Source of the DNA: Senegalimassilia faecalis
Lineage (GTDB): Bacteria > Actinomycetota > Coriobacteriia > Coriobacteriales > Eggerthellaceae
Assembly: GCF_004135645.1 (NCBI RefSeq)
Contig: NZ_SDPW01000001.1
Coordinates: 2,108,001-2,172,000, forward strand
Direction: 5' to 3'
Length of the DNA: 64,000 nucleotides
Positions 34,330 through 42,877 of the stretch are shown piece by piece (positions within the stretch are counted from its first letter, which is position 1; each line of letters opens with the position of its first letter). The notes beneath the pieces are model-generated. The model was not told where the DNA came from, searched no databases, and worked only from the letters and a program-made list of their open reading frames with translations. The position numbers were made by a program, and so were the translations under genes.

Positions 34330-34406
34330 GTGTTCCTCCGTGTACCTTTCGATTCTCTCCGCACACCAGGATACCGTCCATGCTCGCGCGCCACAACAAT
34401 CCCGCG

Positions 34407-34421
34407 TATACTAATGTCCCA
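34407..34421 (+). promoter_or_regulatory. -10 box placing the start codon at about +1 (leaderless)
   Basis: TATACT at 34407-34412 ends 8 bp before the ATG at 34421, and no Shine-Dalgarno exists. A similar arrangement occurs at 39077. The transcript is probably leaderless or nearly so. Confidence 0.5.
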
Positions 34422-35419
34422 TGGACATTGCAAGCAGGACATATCCTCTGGGCGTTTACCGCCTGGTACTGGTGTGCGCGGCCGCCATTTGGGGGCTGGG
34501 GTTCGTCATCGGCAAAGGGGCCATCGCAACCGTTGGCGCAACGTGGTTCACCGCCATTCGGTTCTTGGGCGCGGGCATCGTGCTGCTTATCATCCTGTTT
34601 CCCCACATCAAACGTCACTTCAACGCGCGCGTTCTTAAAGCAGGGTGCATCATCGGCCTGTTTTCGTTCCTGGGTTTCTGGACGCAGTTTTTAGGGCTCG
34701 GCATGACCACGCCGTCGAAAAACGCCTTCCTGAGCGCATGCTATTGCCTGACCGTCCCGTTTATCTGGTGGGTGGTTGCGCGGCGCCGGCCGGCAACAAA
34801 AACCCTGATCGCCGCCGCCGTTTGTACAATCGGCATTGCACTGGTGTCGCTGACTGACGGCTTTTCCATCAGCCTCGGCGACGGCGTCAGCGTCCTTTCC
34901 GCGTTCCTCTATGGCGCCGAGATCGTTGTCATCGGGCTGGTCATGCGCGACAACGACGTGCTGACCGTCACCGTCATCCAGCAATTCACCAGCGGCGTGC
35001 TTGCCCTTGCGCTTGCAGCAGCCACGCAGCCGGCACCTACCGCCGCGCAGGTGGCAACGCCCCAGTTCATCGGCGCGATGGCCTACGTGTGCGTGCTTTC
35101 GGCAGCGTTCGGCGCCGTTGCGCAAAACCTCGCGCAAGCACACGTGTCGCCCGCCGAGGCCGGCCTGCTCTGCTCGCTGGAAAGCGTGTTCTGCGCCCTG
35201 TTCAGCGTGGCATTTTTCGGCGAGATTCTTACGCCAAGGATGGCGCTGGGCTTCATGCTGATTTTCGGTTCGATTGCCATCACGCAGCTGGGCGACAAGG
35301 GTAGCCCCGAACACCAGGAGACAGCCGAAAGCGCGCCCGACGCATCGGCGGACGCCGCGAACGGCAGCACCCCTAACTCCCACCAGCGAAAACGCAATCG
35401 CGGCCGTATCGCCCGCTAG
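34421..35419 (+). CDS. EamA/DMT-family transporter
   Basis: A 332-residue protein with ten predicted helices in two EamA repeats (AAAIWGLGFVIGKGAI; and SPAEAGLLCSLESVFCALFS with the conserved E near the second repeat end). The C-terminal 45 residues are polar. It is a drug/metabolite exporter or importer of unknown substrate. The ATG lies directly after a -10 box, so translation is likely leaderless. Confidence 0.92.
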   Translation: MDIASRTYPLGVYRLVLVCAAAIWGLGFVIGKGAIATVGATWFTAIRFLGAGIVLLIILFPHIKRHFNARVLKAGCIIGLFSFLGFWTQFLGLGMTTPSKNAFLSACYCLTVPFIWWVVARRRPATKTLIAAAVCTIGIALVSLTDGFSISLGDGVSVLSAFLYGAEIVVIGLVMRDNDVLTVTVIQQFTSGVLALALAAATQPAPTAAQVATPQFIGAMAYVCVLSAAFGAVAQNLAQAHVSPAEAGLLCSLESVFCALFSVAFFGEILTPRMALGFMLIFGSIAITQLGDKGSPEHQETAESAPDASADAANGSTPNSHQRKRNRGRIAR

Positions 35420-35516
35420 CATCGCGCAACCCAAACCAAACCCCCAACCCATCGCCAATCACCACAAACGGCAGCAGCCGTCGTGCCCTTTGATTCCCCA
35501 GTAATTCCCTATCATT

Positions 35517-35642
35517 CGCGAAGTGCGTAGGTTGTAGCCACTCTCCGCCCTCGCGCCAAAATCGCGACGCCATTTCCCAGGCATTTTGTCAACCTGCATC
35601 CACCGCCGCATACACCTTGACGCATCACCTACGCACTTCGCG
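35517..35642. repeat. Dispersed inverted-tip element 6 (core 114 bp)
   Basis: The core spans 35523-35636. The left flank CCTATCATTCGCGAAG matches loci 3 to 5. The centre has TTCCCAGGCATTTTG. A promoter-like TATAAT (about 35740) follows before the DDAH-like gene. Confidence 0.9.
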
Positions 35643-35835
35643 AATAATAGGAGCCAGCTAGGAATTACCGCTCGCCAACAGCGCCCGAAATCGCAGTTAA
35701 AGCCCGCGCAGCCTTTTCTGCCGCGGCGCGCAAATGCGGGTATAATGCCATGCAAGCAGCTATCACAAACCCCGAACGCGACGCGCATAGCAAGCTGCCG
35801 GCGCGCCGAAGACATGTTTTCAAGGAGAGAGAAGC

Positions 35836-36612
35836 ATGACGAAGTTCAACCACGTAATCATCCGCCGCCCGGGCAAGTCGCTGTGCGACGGCATCACCAG
35901 CGCTCCTGAACTGGGCAAACCCATGTACGAGCGCGCCATCGAGGAGCACTACGACTACGAGCACGCCCTTGAGCAGTGCGGCGTCGACGTCACCGTCCTG
36001 CCCGCGCTTGAGCAGTATCCCGACAGCTGCTTCGTTGAGGATCCGGCCGTCATCACGCGCTGCGGCGCCATCATCACCAACCCCGGCGCGGACAGCCGCA
36101 ACGGCGAGAAGAACGAGATCGAGCCGGTCGTGCGCCGCTTCTTCGACGACGAGCATGTCAAGCACATTGAGGCCCCGGGCACGCTCGACGGCGGCGATGT
36201 CATGATGGTGGGCGACCACTTCTATGTCGGCCGTTCCGCGCGCACCAACGAAGAGGGCATCCGCCAGTTCTGCGAAATCCTGGCCGGCTGGGGTCTTGAG
36301 GGCTCCGAAGTGCCGCTTGAGGAGGTGCTGCATCTGAAGACGGGCGTGAACTACATCGAGGACAACAACATGCTGGTGTCCGGCGAGTTCATCGACAAGC
36401 CCGACTTTGCCCAGTACAACAAGGTGGTCGTGCCCGAGGACGAGGCCTACGGCGCGAACTGCATCTGGGTCAACGGCACCGTCATCGTGGCCGAGGGCTA
36501 CCCCACCGTGCTCAAGGCCGTCCAGGACCTGGGCTACAAGACGCTGGTGGTGGACACCTCCGAGTACCGCAAGATCGACGGCGGCCTGTCCTGCCTGAGC
36601 CTGCGCTTCTAA
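35836..36612 (+). CDS. Dimethylarginine dimethylaminohydrolase-like (DDAH family)
   Basis: A 258-residue guanidino-modifying enzyme starting behind AAGGAG. DDAH/ADI landmarks are present: PDSCFVEDPAVI (substrate-binding Asp/Glu), TLDGGDVMMVG, the catalytic His in VLHLKTGVNYIE and the nucleophilic Cys in GGLSCLSLRF at the very C-terminus. It hydrolyses methylarginine to citrulline and methylamine, or a related guanidino compound. It is monocistronic with its own terminator. Confidence 0.92.
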   Translation: MTKFNHVIIRRPGKSLCDGITSAPELGKPMYERAIEEHYDYEHALEQCGVDVTVLPALEQYPDSCFVEDPAVITRCGAIITNPGADSRNGEKNEIEPVVRRFFDDEHVKHIEAPGTLDGGDVMMVGDHFYVGRSARTNEEGIRQFCEILAGWGLEGSEVPLEEVLHLKTGVNYIEDNNMLVSGEFIDKPDFAQYNKVVVPEDEAYGANCIWVNGTVIVAEGYPTVLKAVQDLGYKTLVVDTSEYRKIDGGLSCLSLRF

Positions 36613-36647
36613 TCGCGCGCATTTCACCTGGGGAAACCGATTTCCGC

Positions 36648-36681
36648 GAAGCCCGCTGGCGAAAGCTAGCGGGCTTTTTTC
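36648..36681 (+). terminator. Intrinsic terminator after the DDAH-like gene
   Basis: AAGCCCGCT pairs with AGCGGGCTT and is followed by TTTTTT. Confidence 0.88.
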
Positions 36682-36689
36682 GCCGCGGG

Positions 36690-36721
36690 CCGTCGCGTGT
36701 CATGCATGTGGCACGCGACGG
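36690..36721. repeat. Perfect 10-bp inverted repeat
   Basis: CCGTCGCGTG and CACGCGACGG flank a 12-base loop containing ATGCAT. A looser copy (GCGTCACACGCATGCGGCACAC) follows about 25 bp later. It is not a terminator (no T-run). Confidence 0.5.
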
Positions 36722-36829
36722 CATAGCCCCTGGGGCGAGTTTGCGCGTCACACGCATGCGGCACACGGTCGGCGTAGCTGCGGGGGCCGCACAGCTGCAA
36801 CCACGCGAACTCACCCGCACGAACGCAAC

Positions 36830-36964
36830 CCGCAAGTTGACGATTTTGTGTACCCAACCGTCATCCGTTACTAAAGCGTTACCATAGTCAACCCTTGCAA
36901 CCGCAAGGCAACAACTGAAAACGCGCATGTCCCGCCCGGGGCAACCTGGGCGGGACATTTTTTG
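36830..36964 (+). promoter_or_regulatory. SulP leader: candidate promoter plus intrinsic terminator
   Basis: TTGTGT, 17 bp, TACTAA (about 36846-36874) could start an RNA that includes the small hairpin CCTTGCAACCGCAAGG. It ends in a strong terminator at 36925-36964, where ATGTCCCGCCC pairs with GGGCGGGACAT and T7 follows. No ORF is terminated here, and the SulP start lies 67 bp further on. It is either an attenuated leader or a small RNA. Confidence 0.5.
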
Positions 36965-37030
36965 TCTCCAAAGCCCGGCCCGGGCGGCAAGCGCGCCCGC
37001 AACCGCACAACCAGCAACGAAACGGAACCC

Positions 37031-38728
37031 ATGCAGCACGACAAACTCAAGCCAATCCTGTTCAGCGTTATCAAACACACCGATAAAGAGGAGCTGCGCC
37101 GCCAAATCCCACGCGACATCGTGTCCGGCATCGTCGTAGCTATCGTGGCGCTGCCGCTTTCCATCGCGCTTGCCATCGCGTCAGGCGTCGGCCCTGAGCA
37201 GGGGCTTTACACGGCCATCGTCGCCGGCTTCCTTATTGCGCTGCTTGGCGGCAGCCGCGTGCAAATCTCTGGTCCCACCGCCGCGTTCGCCACCATCGTC
37301 GCTGGAATTGTTGCCACCGACGGCATCGACGGCCTTATCGCGGCGACCATCATCGCCGGCATTCTGCTGGTGCTCATGGGCCTGCTGAAGCTTGGCACGC
37401 TCATCCGCTTCGTGCCGTACACCATTACGACGGGCTTCACGGCCGGCATCGCCGTCACCATCGTGATTGGCCAGGTCAAAGACCTGCTTGGTCTCACGTA
37501 CCCCGCCGGCACCACCACCATCGAAACCGCCGACAAGCTTGCCGCCATCGGCGCCAACATCGCCACCATCAATGGGCAGGCGCTGCTGGTCGGCGCCGTG
37601 TGCCTTGCCATCCTCATCGTGTGGCCGCGCGTGTCCCGCCGCATCCCCGGCTCGCTTGTGGCCGTCATCGTCGGCGCGGCCATGGTTGGCGCCTTCAACC
37701 TGAACGTCAACACCATCGGCGACCTGTACACCATCAACACCGGCCTTCCCACGCTTCACGTTCCCCAACTTGACCTGGTCCTTTTCCGCGATGAACTCGC
37801 CAACGGCATCACCATCGCCATCCTGGCCGCCATCGAGTCGCTGCTGTCGTGCGTCGTCGCCGACTCCATGATCAGCTCGCACCACCGCTGCAACATGGAG
37901 CTGGTGGCGCAAGGCGTCGGCAACATCGGCTCCGTGCTGTTCGGCGGCATCCCCGCCACCGGCGCCATCGCGCGCACGGCCGCCAACGTGAAAAGCGGCG
38001 GCCGCACGCCCATCGCCGGCATGGTGCACGCCGTCGTGCTGCTGGTGGTGCTGGTGTTCCTTATGCCCTACGCCGCGCTCATTCCCATGCCCACCATCGC
38101 GGCCATCCTGCTGCAAGTTGCCTACAACATGTCGGGCTGGCGCAACTTCGCGCACCTGTGCCGCACCGCGTCGCGCGGCGCCGTGGCCACACTGGTGCTC
38201 ACGTTCGCGCTCACCATCGTGTTTGACCTGGTCACAGCCATTGCCGTGGGCATGCTGATCACCATGGCGCTGTTCATGAAGATGGTCAGCGAAGAAACCG
38301 AAGTGAAAGGCTGGAAATACTACTGCGACGAGAACTCCGAGGTTACGCACCTGCGCGAGCTGCCGAAAAGCGTGCGCGTGTACGAGATCAACGGCCCGAT
38401 GTTCTTCGGCATGACCGACCGCATCTCCGACATCTCGGTGAAGGATTTCACGAAATACCTAATCATCCGCATGCGCGGTGTGCCGTCGCTTGACGCAACG
38501 GGCATGAACGCGCTTGAGAACCTGTACGATTATTGCAGCGAAAACGGCGTTCGGCTCATTTTCAGCCACGCGAACGAGCAGCCGATGAAAACGATGCGCC
38601 GCGCCGGATTCGTCGACCTGATCGGCGAAGAGCACTTCCGCCCGAACATCGACGACGCCATCGCCCACGCCCGCGCGCTGCTTGAGGCCGAACGCGAGCA
38701 AAAGCAGGCCGCAAAGTCCGCCGCGTAA
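37031..38728 (+). CDS. SulP-family anion transporter with STAS domain
   Basis: A 565-residue protein. The start at 37031 is chosen because the SulP N-terminus (RDIVSGIVVAIVALPLSIAL) follows it at the normal distance; the ribosome site is weak (ACGGAA). About 12-14 helices precede a C-terminal STAS domain (residues about 440-545: KSVRVYEINGPMFFG, GVPSLDATGMNALENL with the Asp-Ala-Thr-Gly loop). SulP proteins carry sulfate, bicarbonate or dicarboxylates. The anion is not predictable. Confidence 0.93.
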   Translation: MQHDKLKPILFSVIKHTDKEELRRQIPRDIVSGIVVAIVALPLSIALAIASGVGPEQGLYTAIVAGFLIALLGGSRVQISGPTAAFATIVAGIVATDGIDGLIAATIIAGILLVLMGLLKLGTLIRFVPYTITTGFTAGIAVTIVIGQVKDLLGLTYPAGTTTIETADKLAAIGANIATINGQALLVGAVCLAILIVWPRVSRRIPGSLVAVIVGAAMVGAFNLNVNTIGDLYTINTGLPTLHVPQLDLVLFRDELANGITIAILAAIESLLSCVVADSMISSHHRCNMELVAQGVGNIGSVLFGGIPATGAIARTAANVKSGGRTPIAGMVHAVVLLVVLVFLMPYAALIPMPTIAAILLQVAYNMSGWRNFAHLCRTASRGAVATLVLTFALTIVFDLVTAIAVGMLITMALFMKMVSEETEVKGWKYYCDENSEVTHLRELPKSVRVYEINGPMFFGMTDRISDISVKDFTKYLIIRMRGVPSLDATGMNALENLYDYCSENGVRLIFSHANEQPMKTMRRAGFVDLIGEEHFRPNIDDAIAHARALLEAEREQKQAAKSAA

Positions 38729-39076
38729 CGGCAAGCGCAAGGGCGTAGGGGCCACAAACGGCGCAAGCGGAACGTACCATCTGCCGCAGCACGGCAGATT
38801 GACGAAGGCAGGCAGAGCGATTACCCCTCGCTTACCCGCCTCGTTGCCGCAGGTGAAACAGCAAGAACGCCAGGGGGGGTCAATGCCAAAACGAGCTTCG
38901 CACGAGTAGCCAACCCCTTTCGTTTCTCAACCTCGCGGGCTTCCTCCTTTCCCAAACCCCTCACGTCAAATCGCTCATGACTGCCCACCAGCACGCGAAA
39001 CCTTGCCGCTCTGCTCGCAATGGGTAACGCGTTGGCAACCGTTTCGCGTCGCGGCGCCGAAGCCCGCAATCATCGC
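38729..39076. other. Intergenic region after the SulP gene, no gene seen
   Basis: A hairpin, ATCTGCCG-CAGCA-CGGCAGAT near 38780, may end the SulP transcript but lacks a T-run. The rest shows only shadow ORFs. Confidence 0.4.
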
Positions 39077-39090
39077 GTATAGTTCGCCCA
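39077..39090 (+). promoter_or_regulatory. -10 box abutting the start codon (leaderless)
   Basis: TATAGT ends 7 bp before the ATG at 39090, with no Shine-Dalgarno. The context GCGTATAGT...CCCATGGA closely resembles the 34407 site. Confidence 0.5.
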
Positions 39091-40148
39091 TGGAAGAAAC
39101 CTTATGCGACATATCAGCGTTCCACCTGCACCGCACACCGCCGCAGGTGCTCGCGCTAATGCCCACAGTTCCCGCAGCTCAAACCGACAAAACCCGCAAC
39201 AGACTTAAGCGCCACCCCTTGGTGCGGCACGTGGTCGGGCCAACCATTCACTTTATGGTCACCAACCGCCGCAAGCGCTCGAGCGCAAAATGCATCCGAT
39301 CGCACCTTGCCTCCACCGAGCTTCCATTCGGCTGCGTTCAGACTACTGACCTTGGCATCAACGTTACATCGCCCCTGTTCACGCTGCTGCAACTAGCGCA
39401 ACATCTCTCGGAAGAGCACCTTGCGATGGCCATGTACGAGTTCTGCGGCACGTTTTCCGTGTTCAAACCCTCGACCGAAATCGAAGACCTGCTTGCCACC
39501 GCGCAACAAGCCGGCACACTGCCGGCGAACAGCTGGCGGCGAGTCACCGGACAAGACGGTAAACCCACCAGCCTTTGGCAACGCAGCCCGCTCATCAGCC
39601 TTGACGAGCTACGCCAGTTCGCGGTGGCCACGAAGGGCATGCGCGGCAACCGACGCTTCGCAAAAGCGGCGAAAACCGTAACGGGCGCAACCGCCTCGCC
39701 CTTTGAGGCACAAACATCCATTTTGCTGACCCAATCCCGCCGCAAAGGCGGCGAGGGCTTCCCGGCATTTACCAATAACCAGCGCATTGCGCTTTCCCCC
39801 GCCGCATCTATGCTGGCAAATCGCAGCACCTGTTATGCCGACCTGCTGTTTGACCAGCGTAAAGGCAAGAAGCCGCTCATTATCGAGTGCCAGGGGCGCA
39901 TCGCGCACGACAACACCGCGTCGGCAGTGTCCGACGCCAACCGCACCGTAGCCTTGCAGCACATGGGCTACGAAGTCGTGTTGCTTTCATACGAGCAGAT
40001 TGCACTGGCCGATCGGTTCGACGCCGTCAAGCGGCTCTTAGCAAGCCACCTCGGCATCACCTACCGCCGCAAAACTAAAAACCTGCGCAAACGAGAGCAC
40101 GACCTGCGCCGCAACATCTTCATCAACTGGGAAACACTAGCCGCCTAA
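39090..40148 (+). CDS. Uncharacterised protein with a DUF559/Vsr-like nuclease-fold C-terminus
   Basis: A 352-residue soluble protein starting MEETLCDISAFHLHRTPPQV. Residues about 250-320 read ADLLFDQRKGKKPLIIECQG, IAHDNTASAVSDANRTVALQ and GYEVVLLSYEQIA. This D...ExQ...R/H layout resembles the PD-(D/E)XK-like DUF559/Vsr fold. The N-terminal half is unrecognised. A role in a mobile element, toxin-antitoxin or defence context is possible by analogy but not shown. It stands alone and is probably translated from a leaderless mRNA. Confidence 0.55.
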   Translation: MEETLCDISAFHLHRTPPQVLALMPTVPAAQTDKTRNRLKRHPLVRHVVGPTIHFMVTNRRKRSSAKCIRSHLASTELPFGCVQTTDLGINVTSPLFTLLQLAQHLSEEHLAMAMYEFCGTFSVFKPSTEIEDLLATAQQAGTLPANSWRRVTGQDGKPTSLWQRSPLISLDELRQFAVATKGMRGNRRFAKAAKTVTGATASPFEAQTSILLTQSRRKGGEGFPAFTNNQRIALSPAASMLANRSTCYADLLFDQRKGKKPLIIECQGRIAHDNTASAVSDANRTVALQHMGYEVVLLSYEQIALADRFDAVKRLLASHLGITYRRKTKNLRKREHDLRRNIFINWETLAA

Positions 40149-40525
40149 CCACGCCAAGTTAGCGTCCGCCTGCGCACGCCCGGCGCCCACACCGCCGGCA
40201 GAGAGCGACTCCTACCCCCCACCACGCCACAAATAAGAAGCATCTGCGCTTTCGAACGCCAAACATCTCAAGCAGATGCTCCAAGAACGATTATTAGCAA
40301 AACGCCTAATCAGAACGCTACTGAGGCAGCTCTCTTCTATTCCGCTGTTCTCGGCAATCCACGCATCAACATGCTGGCAGCCTCCATCATCAGCAAATTC
40401 AAGCCAATGAAGCGCCACTTTGCTTTTCTCGCGCCACATTCAAAAGCAGAGATGCCAAACAAACCGCAACGTTCCCCCTCGTTCGGCCCATTCCTCTCTA
40501 TGTCAAATTCCCACCACTTTCCTTT
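40149..40525. other. Intergenic region, no gene seen
   Basis: Short overlapping ORFs on both strands here lack Shine-Dalgarno sites and family resemblance and have atypical composition. I treat the stretch as non-coding up to element 7. Confidence 0.4.
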
Positions 40526-40529
40526 CGTT

Positions 40530-40665
40530 CGCGAAGTGCGTAGGTATTTCAACCTCCGCTCGCGATACCCGTTTCCACATCGCCGCCATCTGGCCTTTTC
40601 CCGTAAAGCAACCTCGCCAAACCCCTGTATATGCGCTTTCGCGAAATCAACCTACGCACTTCGCG
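40530..40665. repeat. Dispersed inverted-tip element 7 (core 124 bp)
   Basis: The core spans 40536-40659, which is 124 bp, one 10-bp step longer than usual. The left tip reads GTTCGCGAAGTGCGTAGGTA, the right tip ATCAACCTACGCACTTCGCGC. The centre has CTGGCCTTTTCCC. Confidence 0.88.
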
Positions 40666-40822
40666 CATCTTTTGATGCCCGGAGTGCACCCGACCGCCTT
40701 TCGCGCTCCATCAACCCCAGGCAACGCCGTCGGTGGCACGCGGATAAGGCCCTGGCTAACACGATTCCCCATTTGCCCGCTCGACAAAAAGCGCGATAAT
40801 CAACCAAAGAAAGGGGCATATC

Positions 40823-41332
40823 ATGAATGAGTGCGAATATGAAGCAGCGGCAGGCTACTGGACTAGCAAGGAAAACGATGCGACGCGTATGCCGGATGAA
40901 CAGCTCAAAGAGGCCATTGACGACTTTCTAACCTCGCATAACACCTGTGCGCTCGCCTGCGCCTCGGGCGATTTTGTGCGATGCACACCGCTTGAGTACG
41001 CCTATCGCGATGGCGCGATTTGGATCTTTTCGGAAGGCGGTCTGAAATTCGCGGCGCTCGAGCACAACAAGAACGTGTGCCTTGCTATCTACGAGCCGTA
41101 TGCCGGATTCGGAACGCTTGCAAGTGCCCAGGTCACTGGCGTTGCGAAAATCGTCGACCCCGACAGCGCAGAGTTCGCCGACGCCGCCAGCGCGAAAGGC
41201 ATCAAGCCTGCCATGCTCGACAAAATCAAAACTATGCTGCACCTAATTAAGGTCACGCCCACCAGCATCGATTACCTGGCCAGCAACCTTAAGGAGCTGG
41301 GCTTCGATTCGCGGCAGCACCTCGATTGCTAG
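40823..41332 (+). CDS. Pyridoxamine 5'-phosphate oxidase-family protein
   Basis: A 169-residue protein behind AAAGGGGC. The split-barrel flavin-binding fold is visible: NTCALACASGDFVRCTPLEY, GAIWIFSEGGLKFAALEHNK and ASAQVTGVAKIVD. It probably binds FMN, F420 or heme; the reaction is unknown. A C-terminal extension of about 45 residues (MLHLIKVTPTSIDYLASNLK) is typical of the family. It is monocistronic. Confidence 0.82.
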   Translation: MNECEYEAAAGYWTSKENDATRMPDEQLKEAIDDFLTSHNTCALACASGDFVRCTPLEYAYRDGAIWIFSEGGLKFAALEHNKNVCLAIYEPYAGFGTLASAQVTGVAKIVDPDSAEFADAASAKGIKPAMLDKIKTMLHLIKVTPTSIDYLASNLKELGFDSRQHLDC

Positions 41333-41398
41333 CTGGTGCTGCCCGGCCAATCGCTCGCTACTGTTGCGCGCGATTGGCCGAGCGCATACAATACCGGC

Positions 41399-41423
41399 AA
41401 GCGACAAAGAAAAGCTTTGTCGC
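41399..41423. repeat. GCGACAAAG inverted repeat after the PNPOx-like gene
   Basis: GCGACAAAG, a short A-rich loop, CTTTGTCGC. There is no T-run on the plus strand. It may be a weak terminator or an operator for the following methyltransferase gene. Confidence 0.4.
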
Positions 41424-41585
41424 AATCAATTTCAAGGGGATGTCTTTTTGGTCCCTGTTCTTTAGAGAACGCTAAGCAAATAGCCTGGTCAGAAGGCTGC
41501 GATAAGCAGGTCTAAGGTTTTTGCGGCGTTCTTTTGACCCCTATGTCAAAACCAAGCTATCAACCAATGAGAACAGGACACCATC

Positions 41586-42305
41586 ATGCATTTCCCAAAA
41601 GCGAACAGCTTCGAGTCTGCAATCGTACAATCTAAAATCATGGGTCCCACCCCGCTAAAGCTCTGCGAGGAGTTGCTCCTTGAAGCCGACCTCCCTGCAG
41701 GCAGCCGCATTTGCGACCTCGGGTCGGGCACCGGCATTACCAGCGTTATGCTTGCGCGCGAATACGGCCTGGATACCTATGCCGTTGATCTGTGGAGCGA
41801 CCCTGCGGAAAACCACGCGTTTTTCCGCAGCATGAAGGTTCCTGAACAGGGGATACATCCCGTGAAGGCCGATGCAACGCAGGGACTGCCGTTCCCGCAC
41901 GGCTTCTTCGATGCCGTGGTGAGCATCGACTCCTACAACTACTACGGCCGCGATGCGCACTACCTCGGCGAAAAGCTGCTGCCCTACGTGAAGCAAGGTG
42001 GCATGCTGTACCTGTCTATCCCCGGCATGGTGCGCGATTGCCATGACGATTTGCCTGCATGCCTGCTTGAATCTTTGACACCTGAGCAGCTTGCATACAT
42101 GCACGATATCCCCTGGTGGCGGAGCATGATTGGGCAAACCCCCGGCGTTCAGATTCTCGACATGCACCCCATGACATCCACGGCAGAAGCCTGGGCCGAT
42201 TGGGTCGCCTGCGACAACCCCTATGCAGCAGGCGATCGCGCAGCCGTTAAGGCCGGCGCGCTCGAGTGCCTCAACACCATCGCGATAACGCTTCGCAAGC
42301 AATAG
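41586..42305 (+). CDS. SAM-dependent class I methyltransferase
   Basis: A 239-residue protein. Motif I is ICDLGSGTGITSVMLA, with the acidic end of strand 2 at TYAVDLWSDP, and motif IV is FDAVVSIDSYNYYGRD. It resembles small-molecule methyltransferases of the cyclopropane/UbiE type. The start at 41586 follows AACAGGACACC. The 250-bp leader contains several small inverted repeats but no recognised riboswitch. The substrate is unknown. Confidence 0.88.
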   Translation: MHFPKANSFESAIVQSKIMGPTPLKLCEELLLEADLPAGSRICDLGSGTGITSVMLAREYGLDTYAVDLWSDPAENHAFFRSMKVPEQGIHPVKADATQGLPFPHGFFDAVVSIDSYNYYGRDAHYLGEKLLPYVKQGGMLYLSIPGMVRDCHDDLPACLLESLTPEQLAYMHDIPWWRSMIGQTPGVQILDMHPMTSTAEAWADWVACDNPYAAGDRAAVKAGALECLNTIAITLRKQ

Positions 42306-42310
42306 GGGCA

Positions 42311-42347
42311 AGTGGGCCGGCAGGGTTTCCTGCCGGCCCACTTTTTT
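42311..42347 (+). terminator. Intrinsic terminator after the methyltransferase
   Basis: AGTGGGCCGGCAGG pairs with CCTGCCGGCCCACT and is followed by T6. Confidence 0.92.
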
Positions 42348-42495
42348 CATGCTGCGCATTTTGAGAAATGCGGTTTCGTAGCAGTTTAGCTACGTTGAAC
42401 CCCGGCGGCGGTAGCCATCGCGGCGAAATTCGTCGTGCCGGCACCCATCGATCTTGCCATTTGCCCTTGAGAAAACTTGGACGCAACAAAACATG

Positions 42496-42611
42496 CGTGA
42501 AGTGCGTAGGTTGCGAAAGGGAGAGCACGCCGACCACCGCACTTCGACGCCAAAACCGCAGGGAAACCGCCCTTCGTGTCGAAATCTCCGAATGAACCTA
42601 CGCACATGGCG
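42496..42611. repeat. Dispersed inverted-tip element 8 (core 104 bp)
   Basis: The core spans 42502-42605, which is 104 bp, one 10-bp step shorter than usual. A second right-type half-site follows at 42659-42667. Both are trailed by the direct repeat CGTTCGAAAC. Confidence 0.85.
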
Positions 42612-42658
42612 CCCGTTCGAAACAAGCCGACTAAAATCTTGATGCCGAACGAGGTTTA

Positions 42659-42673
42659 CCTACGCACTTGACG
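42659..42673. repeat. Solitary right half-site next to element 8
   Basis: CCTACGCACTTGACG, 62 bp after the right tip of element 8, in direct orientation to it. Confidence 0.6.
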
Positions 42674-42877
42674 CACGTTCGAAACGAAGTCTTTACCTTG
42701 CAGGGATTACAATGGTTTTTGCAGGCAAACCGCCGCTGCCACCCAACTGCTCTGCGCTCAAGCGTGGGTTCGCAGCAGCGAAGCAGCCCGCCCCAAAGCG
42801 AAATCATCGACCTATCGGCGAAAGAGAGCATCTGCGCCGGAAACGCTCAAATGCAAGCGCTCAGCAAAAGGAGAACC

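Noticed and set aside
40212-40552. Overlapping short minus-strand ORFs between the nuclease-like and PNPOx-like genes
   Set aside because: They overlap repeat element 7, have no good start and no recognisable domain.
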